A stretch of 64,000 bases of DNA from Ophioderma brevispina (GCA_023653785.1 JAMKCH010012782.1:30421-94420); one strand, 5' to 3'. Numbered from the stretch's first letter, positions 47,290-59,810 are shown. Numbers and translations: made by a program. Notes: a model not told the origin generated them from the sequence alone.

Positions 47290-50200
47290 CCCATGTTTTC
47301 AAAGGGGATTTCAAGTGTTTTTTAAGTTTTCAATATTTATCAGCATTAAAACAATGGTGAATGATGTAATTTGATAATTATATCGCTAAGACAACTACTA
47401 GGCTATCGGGAAAGTTGTAGTGGAGGGGCTCCTACATAGAGAGTGTCCGTAACTGACCATTCTGACACACTTTTATTTGACACCACTTATGAAGTCGGAA
47501 ACTCCTTCACGGAATAAAGCCACAGGTTTATTCGTTAAAGGTTTCCCGAAGTATAAGGGCTTCAGAAAAAGTTTGTGTCAGATGGGTCAGGGTTACGGAA
47601 AAAAAATTCACCCGACAAAGGGGTAGTTACTAAGAATACTATATGTTTGCTAAGACGAAAAACACACACACACACACCAAGGAGGTATAGTTTACTATCT
47701 CCTTGGCTAGAATAATGGTTGGGTGTTAAAGAACTTGTAAGGTAGTAAAGAATTGGAGACTATAGTTGTTTGTGCATTGTGGATCATGGCGGCTGATTTG
47801 ATATTTAAATGAAATAGGTACGAGCAGAAAGATAAAACACCAATACAAGAAAAGACAAGAAAAAAACACAAAGCAAACAATATCAAAACCATCAAACAGA
47901 TAGGAATAGAAATGAAAACTAAAGATGGCTCCAAAGTACTTTTATTGAAGTTCTCTCCCATAGGGCAATGAAAATAGAAAGTGGCAATTAGATAAGTGGC
48001 TGTACTTGGTTCTCCTTTCTTTCCCTTTCATGGTAGATTATGTACTCACCACACGTCACGGTGAGGAACTTTTTGTTTTTCTTGTAACAAGAAAATCCAA
48101 CGTCGAATAAAGACTGTTTCTTAGGACCTTGTCTAAGCAAAAAAAAAGCATTTATTATTATTATGAACTCAAAATTATTTCAACTAATGGACCTTGCAAA
48201 GAAGGGAGATTATATTAATGAAAGTTCATTGGAGCGGTATATTTCTTTTTTTAGAATATATTTTCTTTTCATTGGAGGTGTCATATTATCAACAGGCAAT
48301 AAAAACAACCAGAGCGGTTGATCCAGTGATGAAAGCGCTCCGGAATGGAGGAAAAGTGTTAAAAGTTTGAGAGTTCAAAAGAAAAACAATATTCTTAAGA
48401 AACGGAAATTGTTGCTATGCAAAGTTGCCTCACACAGAATAGCAGAGACACGTGTACGACAAAGTCACCATTTTACCTATTATGTAATCCAGTCTTATAT
48501 TCTGATAAGGAGGGAGGGTTTGTTTCAGGACCTGAACTTTCAGATTAATTTACTCAGTGCTTAAAAAGAAATGATGACATGTTCGTGTCATATACCATAT
48601 TAAGCCCTTATAAGAAAGTTTCGAAAAATAGATAAAATATTGTTTTGGTTGCCATGGTAACTCATTTAACTGAAAACGCCAAATTTTGAAAATTGACCCC
48701 CCCCCCCCCCGTATGTTGATCTCAGGAGGGGGTATCAAGCACACCTGGTTTGGCCAGAGGTCAGAGGGCGAGAGGAGAGTGTATAAGAACGATACCAGTT
48801 GAAGAGCTGATAATTCACTTAACAAAAGTAGTAAGTAAATGTAAGGACATATCGGTGATTTGCTCAATCCACCAAAGCGAAAAAAAAAAAAATATGCAGA
48901 AACCAGATTTCTTGCCGTAGTAACAAGGATAAGTATTCTAAAATACACTACAAAGTGTAGTGGATGTAGTGGTTTATTAAGACCAAAAAGCAACCTTAAT
49001 AAGGGACACCTCGGTATTTGTAGTCATCACTGTCCGTACGGACACTTAATACAACGCGTAATTGAATGGAAAATTCAGATCGTTGATTATTGCTGTTTTC
49101 GTTCCTTTTCTATCAATTCGCAGTGCGATGAAAACATATTTTGTGAACATTCGATAAGGTTATCCTTAACTTTTAAGATATCTCTGCTAATTTCAAATAT
49201 TTTGACTCTTTGGGGAGAGAGCACTGATAGTGTATTTAAGAACGGTTTAATCTTTCTGAGTACGATAGAAGCTCCTATACCAATCTTTAATTTCAACCAA
49301 ATTGTAATCGTACTTTACGCTAAGAACTCAATTTGAAGTGGTTAAAACAAAAAAGTAGTTTTATTTCCGGGTTCCGCCATTTTACAGTCTTGTATATCGC
49401 CAATTTAAACATTTAAAAAAAGGTTCGGACCTCAATGATATTTGGGAGATACACGTCAGGGTTTAGACACTGCTCGGGACACTGCTTCGTGGTTGAAATG
49501 TTGCTTTATAATACATGTATATTTATGCCATTTGCTTACAGCTTTGTACCGAGGTTACTCCATACACTTAACCATAATTGCAAATTTAATCCTATTATTT
49601 GGAAGGAAGTTCAATTGTCTTGACTTCTACGTTCCGAACATGGAAAAAAAGAATACATTTTAATGCCGCTTAATAACGGATTTAGGGAAGTGATAATAGA
49701 AATATCATTTTGCCAACTCAGTCAATAAACCGCAAACGCATATTCTTTTCCGAATGTTTAACGCTGCGATCCATCAAGGAATTTATCATTTCAACCGGTA
49801 ACATCCAATATCCGAGCGAAATTGATGGAACGTGATGAAAGGGTCACTGAACAGTAACTGGGTATTGCCTATGAGCAAGTTTTTCTCACCTGTTACGGGT
49901 TGCAAAAAATCGTACTGTTTTTGGCTTAATTTCTCTTTGTATTCTAATTCAATTACTCAATTTGAGCGAATATGGATTAATCATGAAATTTGGATCATAT
50001 TTATAAAATATACGCTATCAAACAATTGGGCATACATCGAGAGTTTTTCATAGAACCAATCTTAACCCTAAAAATATTATACTTGGTCTAACCATGCCTT
50101 ATTTTTAATAAAATTCGCGCTAGTGATTATATGAAATACTTTGAAGAAGCCATCAATAATTGTAATTTGGTAATTTTAGAAGTTGAAGTCTTGTGAAGGG

Positions 50201-51060
50201 GAATTAATGGTGCAAAATAGATAATAAAATTTCCTTACATAACAAAATGTGATGTGACCTGTCACATCTATTACACAGCAGTAACATTTTCCGGTTGGAA
50301 ATCCTTACATTTCCCAAGTCACCTATACAGATGTAAAAGAAAATACCAATCCCTCTTTTTACCTTCCCACCATGGCCTGATGCGTACTTCCGCTGAATGA
50401 GGGTCAAACGCATGCGTACCTGCGCTGGTGGACCTCATTTTTACATATTTGCTCACTTGGTAAATAGCTAAGGGAATTAATTGAAATACAATTCACTTCT
50501 GGATCAATCAAATCCAGAGTGAATGCATTTTTGTTTAATTTAAAAAAAAAACGCGTGTTTTTTTGTTTTTTGAATTTGTAAATTTATTTGTAAATCGTTT
50601 TCTCTGGCTCTTCAGATGATAAAATTACCAACGTGTGGGTATGAACTAACTCTTAGTTATTAAATCTTCTTGGCAAGCTCGTCCAGGCTGATTGGGCCGA
50701 CACCTAAAAACCTCTTCTGCCACACACCGCTCAACACCCTCCACCATGTCACTGCGCACAGTATGTTGGCATTTCAAGCAAGTAGTGTGTCGTAAAGTGT
50801 TATGTTTCCCCCTGTGCCGCATGGAGTGGCATCGTATCTCATTGTTTACGTCTTGTGAAAGCTATCTCGATTTCTCGTGATGAATATTAGAGGAATTCGT
50901 GTAACAGGTTGAATAGAAGCATTGAGTCCGACTATTACATGTGATACCACTTTAGGGCATTTTTCATGCAGGAACCTTCAGCATTACGATTGAATAACGA
51001 TACCGATCACGTTTTCGATGCAAACCGCTGCAAAAAAATCTTCTTCACTTTTTGTTTCAA
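47290..51060 (+). repeat. Long repeat U, copy B, segments a, b and c
   Basis: Matches 34385-38012 and then, with no LINE, 41485-41830. It lacks the hAT MITE of copy A. A (CA)n run lies at 47654-47673 and a C run at about 48698-48710. The long ORFs at 48550-48993 and 48860-49336 overlap on opposite strands and are not kept in copy A, so I treat them as chance. Confidence 0.85.
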
Positions 51061-51065
51061 GCAAT

Positions 51066-51275
51066 CACTATGTGACTAGTAAAATCTCATTTCCTTTCCC
51101 CTTGGCACAGTTCAGTACTTTATTTCATTCACCATTCAAAATTACAACCCCCTGAGTAAATTTTATGATAGCCGACAATCACAAAACATCAGTTACATGT
51201 CATGATGATGTACAAGTACACCCACTGAGAGTCTGAACTGTGTCCTGGTTGGATGAGCATATTGTAACTCTAGTG
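51066..51275 (-). mobile_element. CACTA-like MITE, copy 3, inverted, with 3 bp duplication
   Basis: On the plus strand it begins CACTATGTGACTAGTAAAA and ends TTGTAACTCTAGTG, so both ends start CACTA read inward. AAT flanks it on both sides (51063-51065, 51276-51278). CACTA ends with a 3 bp duplication are the signature of the CACTA (EnSpm) superfamily. It sits in segment c, a different site from copies 1 and 2, so it is an independent insertion. Confidence 0.8.
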
Positions 51276-51278
51276 AAT

Positions 51279-51560
51279 GATTGTGGAACCTAGTATTCTT
51301 TGATGCAATACTCGTTCATGTTCGAAACGTTTGCTTGTAAATGAGCCATGGTTTTTAATCAATTTTAATTTTGTTAACTGATTAAGGAGAAGTCATTTAA
51401 CACAGCATAAAAAAATATAATTTGCCATAGCTGAAGTGTTTAAGAATAATGATAAAATTAAGCGAATTTTTTAACTTTTATTATTAGTTTTGTCATCAAA
51501 AGACTAATATAAACAAAACGACAAATAAAACTCTATAAAATATTATCCAAACTCCCTGCA
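51279..51560 (+). repeat. Long repeat U, copy B, end of c and start of d
   Basis: Matches 41830-42130 (TTGTCATCAAAAGACTAAT, ATTATCCAAA). The match ends near 51560, where copy B is truncated. Confidence 0.78.
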
Positions 51561-51880
51561 GTGATTTTCATGTCATGTTTTCTAACTTCATGATTCTTGC
51601 ATGTTTGAGCCTTTCATCAGATTCGGGCCACTAAGCTTAAGATATTAGAATGTCGACAGAATAGTAGAGAAAAGGCCCAGAGAAAAGAAGTGTATCGGTA
51701 ATAATAATGAGGACCCGCGTGCCCCTGATTTAATCCGTACTTGCTTCAAACATTATAGTGTTGTCAGCAATTTGAAACAAAGTTCATAAGTTCTCAGCAT
51801 CAATCCGGAATTGTTAAGGTGTTAGCTAGAGGTGTTAGGTGTGACCACACTTATAGTTGAGTGATATTTATCGCTCTCTC
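51561..51880. other. Unexplained sequence after U copy B
   Basis: I see no repeat or coding signal. Confidence 0.3.
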
Positions 51881-51884
51881 TATA

Positions 51885-51965
51885 CCATTCCTGGCTTGTT
51901 AGCAAGCCAGATGCGAGTAATACGAAGGTTTGCGGTTCGAGCCCAGCCAGCGCACGTTTTTTCAC
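51885..51965 (+). mobile_element. tRNA-like SINE head
   Basis: GTAATACGAAGGTTTGCGG followed by TTCGAGCCC gives an anticodon-arm-like and box B-like sequence (GGTTCGAGCC is canonical). The 5' half is less convincing, and the arms do not form a full cloverleaf. Low confidence on extent. Confidence 0.4.
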
Positions 51966-52090
51966 ACTTGCGTGCGCTGGTATCTCCATCTCTTTCTGAT
52001 TTCAAATAACGTTCCAAACTTTATTCACTGCTGAAGGTGAACTGATATTCTTAAAAGCTGTGAAAATGTAAGCAATTTCACTGGTTGATG

Positions 52091-52120
52091 CCCGGGTTTA
52101 ATTCAATAATTGAACCCGGG
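52091..52120. repeat. 30 bp hairpin
   Basis: CCCGGGTTTAATT and AATTGAACCCGGG pair over 13 bases, with one G-T wobble or mismatch, around a CAAT loop. It is not followed by a T run, and its role is unknown. Confidence 0.8.
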
Positions 52121-52368
52121 GTAGTACGCGCTGCGTAGATTGAAGATTTTTAGGTTGAAGCGCTTGCGTCATCCGCGTTTTGCTACGTTTCGCGCGTGCC
52201 TGCCAACGTTTCGCCTGTTGCGTATATCGATCGTTGCGTTCAACGGGTAGTCCGATTGTCACGAGTGGTGACAGTCCTTCTTGTTGTATTAAGCCGTAAA
52301 GCATCGCGAAATTGGGTTATAGGTTTTTTTAAAATGATCTTAAAAATGATATAAAGCTCGTTTAAGAT

Positions 52369-52548
52369 GAGAATAAAGGTAGATTTTGGGAACGGTACTC
52401 TCTTTACGACGAATTGAACCGGCGACCACCATATTTTGAGTGGAAGAACTTGGCCTCCGGCCTCGTTCTTCCACTTCAAATAAGGTATCGCCTGGGTTAT
52501 TTTCGTCGTAAAGAGAGTACCGGTTCCCAAAATCATACCTTTATTCTC
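52369..52548. mobile_element. Near-perfect 180 bp palindrome, likely a fold-back MITE
   Basis: GAGAATAAAGGTA, GATTTTGGGAAC, GGTACTCTCTTTACGACGAA and GTGGAAGAAC at the left recur inverted at the right, around a GGCC-TCC-GGCC centre. The arms pair along almost the full length with small indels. The ORF at 52240-52584 only follows the palindrome. I could not find a clear target duplication. Confidence 0.78.
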
Positions 52549-52984
52549 TAAAACAAAAATTGCTTTGGAAAAACATAACAACATACGTACTCTGGACGAA
52601 TTTAATATTTGATTTTTTGCCTTAAACTCTACTGAAGCATTTTTATGAAGATAATCTTACTAGGTTCACATTGGTGGATGTGCCTATACAAAGCATGATG
52701 ATATTCAAGTATTGAAAGGATGGTACTTAAAGCCATAATAGCACATTTTTATTGAAGATGGCCCCCAATTTTTCAAAAAAATGAGATTTTACACGGTTGC
52801 TTGGTACTTGCCTAGTAAACTATACGTGTAAATGGGTAATGTGAATGGAGATCTCCGATAATAATTCAATGGCTTCTGGAAACGGCCTTCCAATATGAAA
52901 TAGCCGGGAAATCGTGCCATGTACGTGTCTACGTCCATTTGTTTTTGTGGTTCATCAAGTCAAAATCATTTGATTCATCTATTG

Positions 52985-53525
52985 TAAATTAGAAAATGTT
53001 CACAACTATAACACAAGAAACAGAAATATTATGTCTTGAAATTCATAAACAAATCTGGTCTGACAAATGGACAAAATTATGGAACTCGTTACCATATGAT
53101 TTAAAACGGCCACAACGTCAAAGCATTCAAGACAACATTTCAATTCTTCTTAAAAACGTCAACTAGGAAATCTTAAGAAATTATTTTTTTATATTATAAT
53201 ATTATTTTGCAAATGCAGTTTGATCCTATGAATTAAGTTATTTCGATAGCCTTCAAATTATGTTAAATTTATATTTGTGTATTAGTATTTTGTAATCTTG
53301 CATTTTGAGAACATTATTCTTGTGTTGTGTGTGTGATGGGTGTGTGGGTGTTGGATGGGTATTGGTTTTTGTAGTTTTTAACGTTGTTTTTTGACCGTTG
53401 TTGTTATAAGGTGGTGCAATGCTTTTCAGGCTTTGCCTTTTGTTTTATCTCAGCCCTCATTGTGGCTTTGATATTGATTTTATTTTGGATTGTACATTTG
53501 ATGGAAATATAAATAAATGATGAGA
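52985..53525 (+). mobile_element. LINE 3' end (5'-truncated)
   Basis: KLWNSLPYDLKR at about 53073-53108, then after a frame change NVKAFKTTFQFFLKT, is the terminal block of a CR1/L2-like reverse transcriptase. The 3' UTR carries a GT-rich stretch (53315-53360) and GGTGCAATGCTTTTCAGGC, and ends with ATATAAATAAATGATGAG. Confidence 0.7.
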
Positions 53526-54599
53526 AAAGGATGAATAAGTCAAGTTACATTTATCGTGAGGTGGCACTATTTCATCTGGACGGACATAAACAAACATCCA
53601 GCTCTGCCGTTTAAGTACAATCTGGATCCCAATTCTAATTACAAAATCGCTTAGTTTTTGATAATACGCCATTTTTCGTATTCTCGTCGCAGGTGTAGGT
53701 TATAGACAATTACCAACATAACTGTCAAAATATCAAATTTTGAAAATTGGGGGCCGCTCTTCAAAAATTGTGGTTAGGCTTTAAACATTGAGCTGTTTTA
53801 TTGAAATATGCAAGCCCTATGGAAAAATATTAGAATCCCGACAAATATTTTTTTTAGACATGGGAAATTGTAAAAAAAAACCCGACCAAATATACCTGAA
53901 TTGGAAAAGAAAAAATCACTTACAAACATATGGAATTCCAGACAATTTTACCGTGATTTGAGTTTCCAGCTGGAATTTAAAATTCAAGGCTCTAGAATGG
54001 CGATTTAGCGTATATCTTCAACCTTGAAATTCTTCAAATTAAATAGCTCATTTTCTGATCTTCATGTTTTAAGATATATTTAAGTGCTTTTTAGAGTTAT
54101 TCTGTTTAAACGATTCTAACTTGTTGCCATGACCGGCATAAGAAAAATATAAGGGATTGTTTAGCATTTATGAGCTGATATGAAAAAATCTCTGTCACAT
54201 CTTTTTCAATGGATGAGCAGGGTCAATTACTGATATCAAGAATACTGCAGCATTATTGAGAATACAAAAGTAAAAATTAAAAATATGTTGTTGGCAATGA
54301 AAATCAAGTACTTTATTCCATCAAAGTCATTCCGAATTCAGCTGATAAGGCATAGGTTAAAATTGATACAAATAGATATTAGTTTCTTAAAACTCATTAT
54401 AATTTTTATTAAACTTTTGATGGACATGCGCCAGCGCACGCAAGTTATTGAAAAAAAACATAGGTATAAACTAAAGTATGAAGTCCGAAAAGTTTCCATC
54501 ACTGAGTCCGAAAAGTTTCCATATCATGATCACATTACCGTTCGCGCAGAACCGGTAAATTTACAATACGCTATTCACATTGGTTTGAAAATTTTAACT
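53526..54599. other. Unexplained AT-rich sequence
   Basis: A 23-base direct repeat (AGTCCGAAAAGTTTCCAT twice) lies at 54482-54524. It falls inside a 113-codon chance ORF (54285-54626) that also overlaps repeat V, which argues against a gene. Confidence 0.35.
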
Positions 54600-55195
54600 A
54601 CTATAGGCCAGCGGGCAGATCTGTAGCATTTACAAAGGGAGACAGCATACGGGGAAGTACAATTTTTTTTTTGTTTTTTTTTTCCGAATAATTTTTTTAA
54701 ATTTTAAAATCAGTTTTCAAAAATCAGTTCTCACGTCTAGTATGTGCAGTTTACGAGAAAATGAATAATGTTATTCATTTTACCCTGAAAATCAGGGATA
54801 AACCGATATACACCATGTCCATGATGATTGACTTCAGCAAAAATGAGGCTATTGATAAATAAACCCATCGTAGCAGACGACAAACAAGCGCTTTGATTCT
54901 TATATCTGTAAATGCAGAGCCACTGTTATTGTCCATGAAGTTGAAAAGACGTTCAGGGCGTTATCCCCGCCCTGGAGTTAGATGAGCCCTTGTTCACGAA
55001 TACAATAAAATCGACTTTTCTATTGGAGTTTAATACCTTCGACCGTATATTATCATTTATTCAAAAAGGAAACGAGGCATGAACAAAAGTATATAAAGAA
55101 GTTGTTTCCCCCCCAAAGCTGTGACCTGCAGAACCAAGACCAAAATTTATTGTTGGACCTCCTGTCTATTCGTCACGTTTTAGAGAAAACAAAAG
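54600..55195 (+). repeat. Dispersed repeat V-left, copy 3
   Basis: Matches 7125-7720 throughout, with indels (GCCAGCGGGCAGATC, AAATCAGTTCTCACGTCTA, CATTTATTCAAAAAGGAA, GCAGAACCAAGACC). Confidence 0.78.
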
Positions 55196-56141
55196 TGAAG
55201 GTATTCCATCGACCTATGTGCAATACAATGCCAACATGGACCATATAGTGCTGAGATCATACTGCTTGTTGGAACTAATATCGCCATGTTTGACACCGTT
55301 TGACCTGCATTTCACATACAAAGATTTTCGATTTTCTGCTACAACACGGTCAATTTCAATAGAAATGAGGTTACGCTGCATTCGTTTCCTTGTCGTATAA
55401 ATGATGGAAATACCACTAGTAGAAGCTCAATGTTTATTATTCCAAACGAGGACAGGTACTTGGTTCCATATAATGAAAAAAGCTTAATTAAATTGGAGTG
55501 GTGATATACCTAAATATTTTCAGCTGCATGGAAATTAACAATCCTCTGCGGTTCCAATAAAAATGGAATCCGGTGTAATAAGTGCTGGTCCTCTGCATAC
55601 CAAGCAGATTTACTTATCAAATAGCGCCATTATTTGCTGAGTCAATGAATCATGATGTACATCCTGTTGTTCATCTGGTATTCAGGGCAAAAATTGAGAT
55701 GACATTTGAATTCATTTTCCTAGAAAAGCGCTCATCACTAGACGTGAGCACAACACTAAGTGATATTATATTTTAGATAAATTATTTCGGAAGAGTTATG
55801 TACTTCTCAGGGTGCGGGGGGGGCACCTTGGTCCTTATCCGAGCATTTTTTTCTCTTTGGGCCGCCAAGCATATTAATTGTAAGAGCTCCTTGCTTTTTA
55901 AACTGGCCATACCGTGGCAAGATTAATCAAAAATATCCTTGTCTACCTGGAGAACTAAGTAGTTAAAATATCAACTTAAATTTCTGAACCCCCTTTTCCT
56001 ACTAACATATTAGCTATCACTTGTACATGCTCTGAACCAGTAAACAGATATACCCGGCACAGAGCGTCATCAAACTTTCTGAGGATGACGAAAATAGAAC
56101 CAACTTTGTAATTATTGTCAGTGAGTTTTCATGACTCAGCT
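55196..56141. other. Unexplained sequence before the tandem array
   Basis: No repeat or coding evidence beyond a G run at 55816-55824. Confidence 0.3.
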
Positions 56142-58500
56142 TTTTTAATCTTGATGGAGATTGAAACAGCTTATAATCTAATTGCTGATGTGTATAGACA
56201 TGTAACGCAAATCTCTATAGTGAATGTAAATTTCAAGCCTTCCATGTATTCCCCATTCATTAAGTTGAAAGCCGCTATTCCTTTCAGTAATGATTGTAGA
56301 TCATAGCGAAATTCAAAACTATTCATACCATGAATGACAAGCACGACATTAATTATTTTGCATATTAATATTATCATGATTATTTGCCTCGGCATTTTTT
56401 ATTTCTACTGGGATATAGTGAAATACATGAATTATAACCAATTATAGCATGCATAAGGTGAATACTTCCTGTAAAAACAGACTCGCCAATTTGCTAAAAC
56501 ATTCCGATATGGAACACAAAATAAAATACTCCTAAATTCAAATAATATCGTTAAAAAAAGTTCCCCGAAAGGTTATCAGCGACATTTTACGCATGCAATA
56601 TGAAGCACATTATACACAATAATGTGGAGATTCTTAGCCACTCCAGGGACTAGTAGTGTGCGACATCCCGAAAAATTCTGGAGAGCACACCAATAGCCTA
56701 ATTACTAAGACCCGGCTTCCCCTGACTCAATAGTCCGCCCAGGAAACAATGGTGAACAATAGGACGATCGATTCAGTTGACTCTACGCAACATTAGTTTC
56801 AGCTTATTTCCGTTGTCGTCTATGCCCCGAAGCCCCGAACTGTTGGCTCCCGCGCGACTATATCTGCATTTCACACCGCGTAAAACATACTATTCGACTG
56901 CGTAAGAACCAAGATGCGTTGCTGGGAATGCCCCGTAGGTAGATATCGTTGATTGCTCAATGCTTTCACTAAAAACATTTTCTGCAATTCTGAAAAAAAA
57001 AAAAACACCCCTTTTTTTCACTACTATCATCATCCTATATCAATTTATATTAGCTGAGTACATGCCTCTGATTTTTTTTCAAAATTCTGGATGCGGATTT
57101 GGAAAAAGCTTCGATCAATCTAATTGCTGATGCATGCTATATGACATGTAACGCCCCCAATATCTATAGCGAATTTAATTTCAAGCCTTTTCATGTATGC
57201 CCCATTAAGTGCTTGATTGAAAAGCCCGCTATTGCTTCTCAGATGAATTGCTGACTATCAAAGTGAAAAACAAACTATTTTTACCTGAATGACAAGCCGA
57301 AATTTAATTGTGCATATTAACATATTATCTTGATACTTGCCTGTGCATTCATCTTATTTCTACATGGGATATAGTGAAATACACCATATTATAGCATGAC
57401 CATTAAGTGTAATACTTGCCGGTCGCTAAAACGCGACTCAGACCCAACAACAAAATAAAAAACGAGTAAAATCCAAATTCATTTATCTTAAAAAAAAAAT
57501 CCGAAATGGTTAGCGAATGTGGCATATGAAGCCATATTACACCAATATGTGAAATTATTAGATCCAGGGATATACGTGTGGCGACACCCGAAAAATCTGG
57601 AGAGAGACACCACTAGTAATTATAGTCCGGCGCGTACTCATAGTACGGGAACAATGGTGAACAATAGGGCAATTGGTTGACTCTTCACGCAATCATTGTT
57701 TCCGCTTTATTCCGTTATCTCTATGGAGCCCCGGACTGTGGCTACGCCGGACTATATCTGCTTTCCACCGGTAAAAAAAATTACCGTCGATCGTAAGCAA
57801 ATTGGTGTGGAATGCGTAGAATCGTTGTTGATTGTCAATGCTAAAAACATTTTTCTGAAATCTGAACACCCCTTTCCTTACTATCATCATCCTCATATCA
57901 ATTACATGAAATCCTTGAAAAAAATAAAATGATTTTTTTAAAATTCTGGATGGAGAGTGGAAACAGCTTATAATCTAATTGCTGCATGTGTAATATGAAT
58001 GTAACGCAAGATCTATAGGAATTTTAATTCAAGCCTTTCAGTATTCCCCATTAAGTTGAAAGCCGCTATGCTTTCAATAAGATTGTTTATAAAAGTGAAA
58101 CAAACTATTTTACCATGCATGACAGCACGAAATAATTTGCATATTACATCTTATCATGAATATTTTTGCCTGTGCAGTTTCTTATTTCTACTGGGATACT
58201 AGTGAAATAAACCACTTATGCATGAATTAAGTGTAATACTTGCTGTAAAACGGAACTCGGCCAACACAAAATAAAAATACTAAAATCCAAATTCTATCTT
58301 AAAAAAAAAATCCGAATATGGTTAGCGAATGTGCGCAATATTCCACAATGTGTGGAATATAAGACTCCAGGGTAGGGTGGCGACGCCCTGAAAAAATTCT
58401 GGAGAGCACACGGGTAGAAAAACATACATCGAACATTAAGCAAATTGGTGTGGTATGGTATGTACTCGTGATGGTCAATGCTAAACGTGGTTTTTTGTTT
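56142..58500. repeat. Tandem array, unit about 0.86-0.95 kb, 2.5 copies
   Basis: Units start at about 56142, 57088 and 57945. Each reads ACAGCTTATAATCTAATTGC (or close), ATGTAACGC, TTTCAAGCCTTCCATGTATT, AAAGCCGCTATTC, CTACTGGGATATAGTGAAAT, GAAAAATTCTGGAGAGCACAC and AAGCAAATTGG. The third unit lacks about 170 bases after the GGAGAGCACAC word. No ORF is kept between units. A TTCCGTTATC block inside each unit is also found inverted at 59645-59805. Confidence 0.85.
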
Positions 58501-59640
58501 TGTTTTTCTTTCGTGACCGATTTGTATAAGCTTATTACAGTCCCTGTATAAGGCTCCCAGTACACTTCTCACTCCCGGCTTCTCAATTTCTTCGCGTGTT
58601 TTTTTTTTTTTTTTATACTAGCATCCCTCCATTTTATCGCCCGGACCCTTTGTCTAGGCATATTAGCTATAGGCCTGGGACGTTCACGACAATGATCTCA
58701 ATACAATGAAGTAGCTACCAAAAACAGGAAAATATAATAATAGATGAGTGAAACAACCGATGGACATATTGGCGTTACCATACCCAACTTAATACCATTC
58801 CAGAACACCTCGTTAACAGATTTGTGTATCTAAGGTGCACGTTTTTTATTGACATGCCATCCCAAGCCTCCGGCAATTAAATATATAGAGGGCTCATCTA
58901 TAGTTGGTTTGATTATGTACTCTGTTATGTCGTTTTAATAAGCCCAGATTTCAATGGGAACACATTTGTGTATTACCAGCGCTTAAACCGCCTGATTGAG
59001 CTCTGTTTGCAGTGTTGTTTCAGCAACAAGTTGTCCTCCTCATCGGCAGGAGTGCTAAAGTCGGTACTTTTTCATGGCCATACCTCGGGTGGTTTGTTTG
59101 TGCCACGTTATTAATCATTGGATTCACTTTGTTGATTGAAACCTGGGCCTTTGTTTTTTGTTTTGTTTTTGTGTTTTGGTTTTTTTTTGCTTTATTTTGG
59201 TATGCCCAAACGCATTTGCAAACTTGGGATTACACTGTTAAACCCTTTAATATTTAAATTAATAGTGCAGGACCCATGTTCTATACTGGGAATATAAGAA
59301 AATAGATCATTTGGAATCTACAAAGAAATTAGGCCTTCGGAACTACTACGTGGACCTAATACGGTATGGGGTTACCGTTGTCGGGTGGAAAAAAGTGTCG
59401 GCCTATACTATACACATGCATGTATCTCGAATTCTATCCGTATCTTGGTATCAAATTAACACAATTTTTTTTAATTAGTAAAATTGGGTCATCCAAACTT
59501 TAACAGCAGCGGTTTTAGGGGCCGACCATGTTACTTCGTCAATCAAGGATTAGATGTGTGTTACGCTGTATTCCGTTATTAACGTATTTAAGTATTAAGT
59601 ATTGTAAAAAACAAATCTCGCCGTGTGATGTGAAAGTAAT
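58501..59640. other. Unexplained sequence after the tandem array
   Basis: A 17-base T run lies near 58598-58614. The ORF 59012-59257 is rich in Phe and Trp because of T-rich sequence, with no other support. Confidence 0.3.
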
Positions 59641-59644
59641 CATC

Positions 59645-59810
59645 GTCCGAGGTAATCATAGTCCGGCTCCATAAGACGATAACGGAATAAAGCGTGATGA
59701 AAAAATAATGTTGCGTGAAGATGTCAACTGAATCGATTGCCCTATTGTTCAAAATTGTTTCCCGGGACTGTGAGGACCGGCGGACCATCTCTCCTGCCAC
59801 AATGTCCCAC
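59645..59810 (-). repeat. Inverted copy of part of the tandem-array unit
   Basis: The reverse complement matches 57600-57760 and 56740-56890 (GAACAATAGGGCAAT, TTGACTCTTCACGCAA-like, CTTTATTCCGTTATC, GGAGCC). In this orientation it also resembles U segment e at 44510-44650 (GATAACGGAATAA, TCTCCTGCCACA). Confidence 0.65.

Noticed and set aside
48550..49336. Two long overlapping ORFs on opposite strands (147 and 158 codons)
   Set aside because: They overlap in sequence that is part of repeat U, and copy A at 35.7-36.3 kb does not preserve either frame.
52240..52584. 114-codon minus-strand ORF
   Set aside because: It is generated by the 180 bp palindrome and has no domain features.
54285..54626. 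113-codon plus-strand ORF
   Set aside because: It spans a short direct repeat and enters repeat V, and the other V copy lacks the frame.
59012..59257. Possible small membrane protein rich in Phe and Trp
   Set aside because: The composition follows from a T-rich stretch, with no start context, homology or neighbouring gene to support it.
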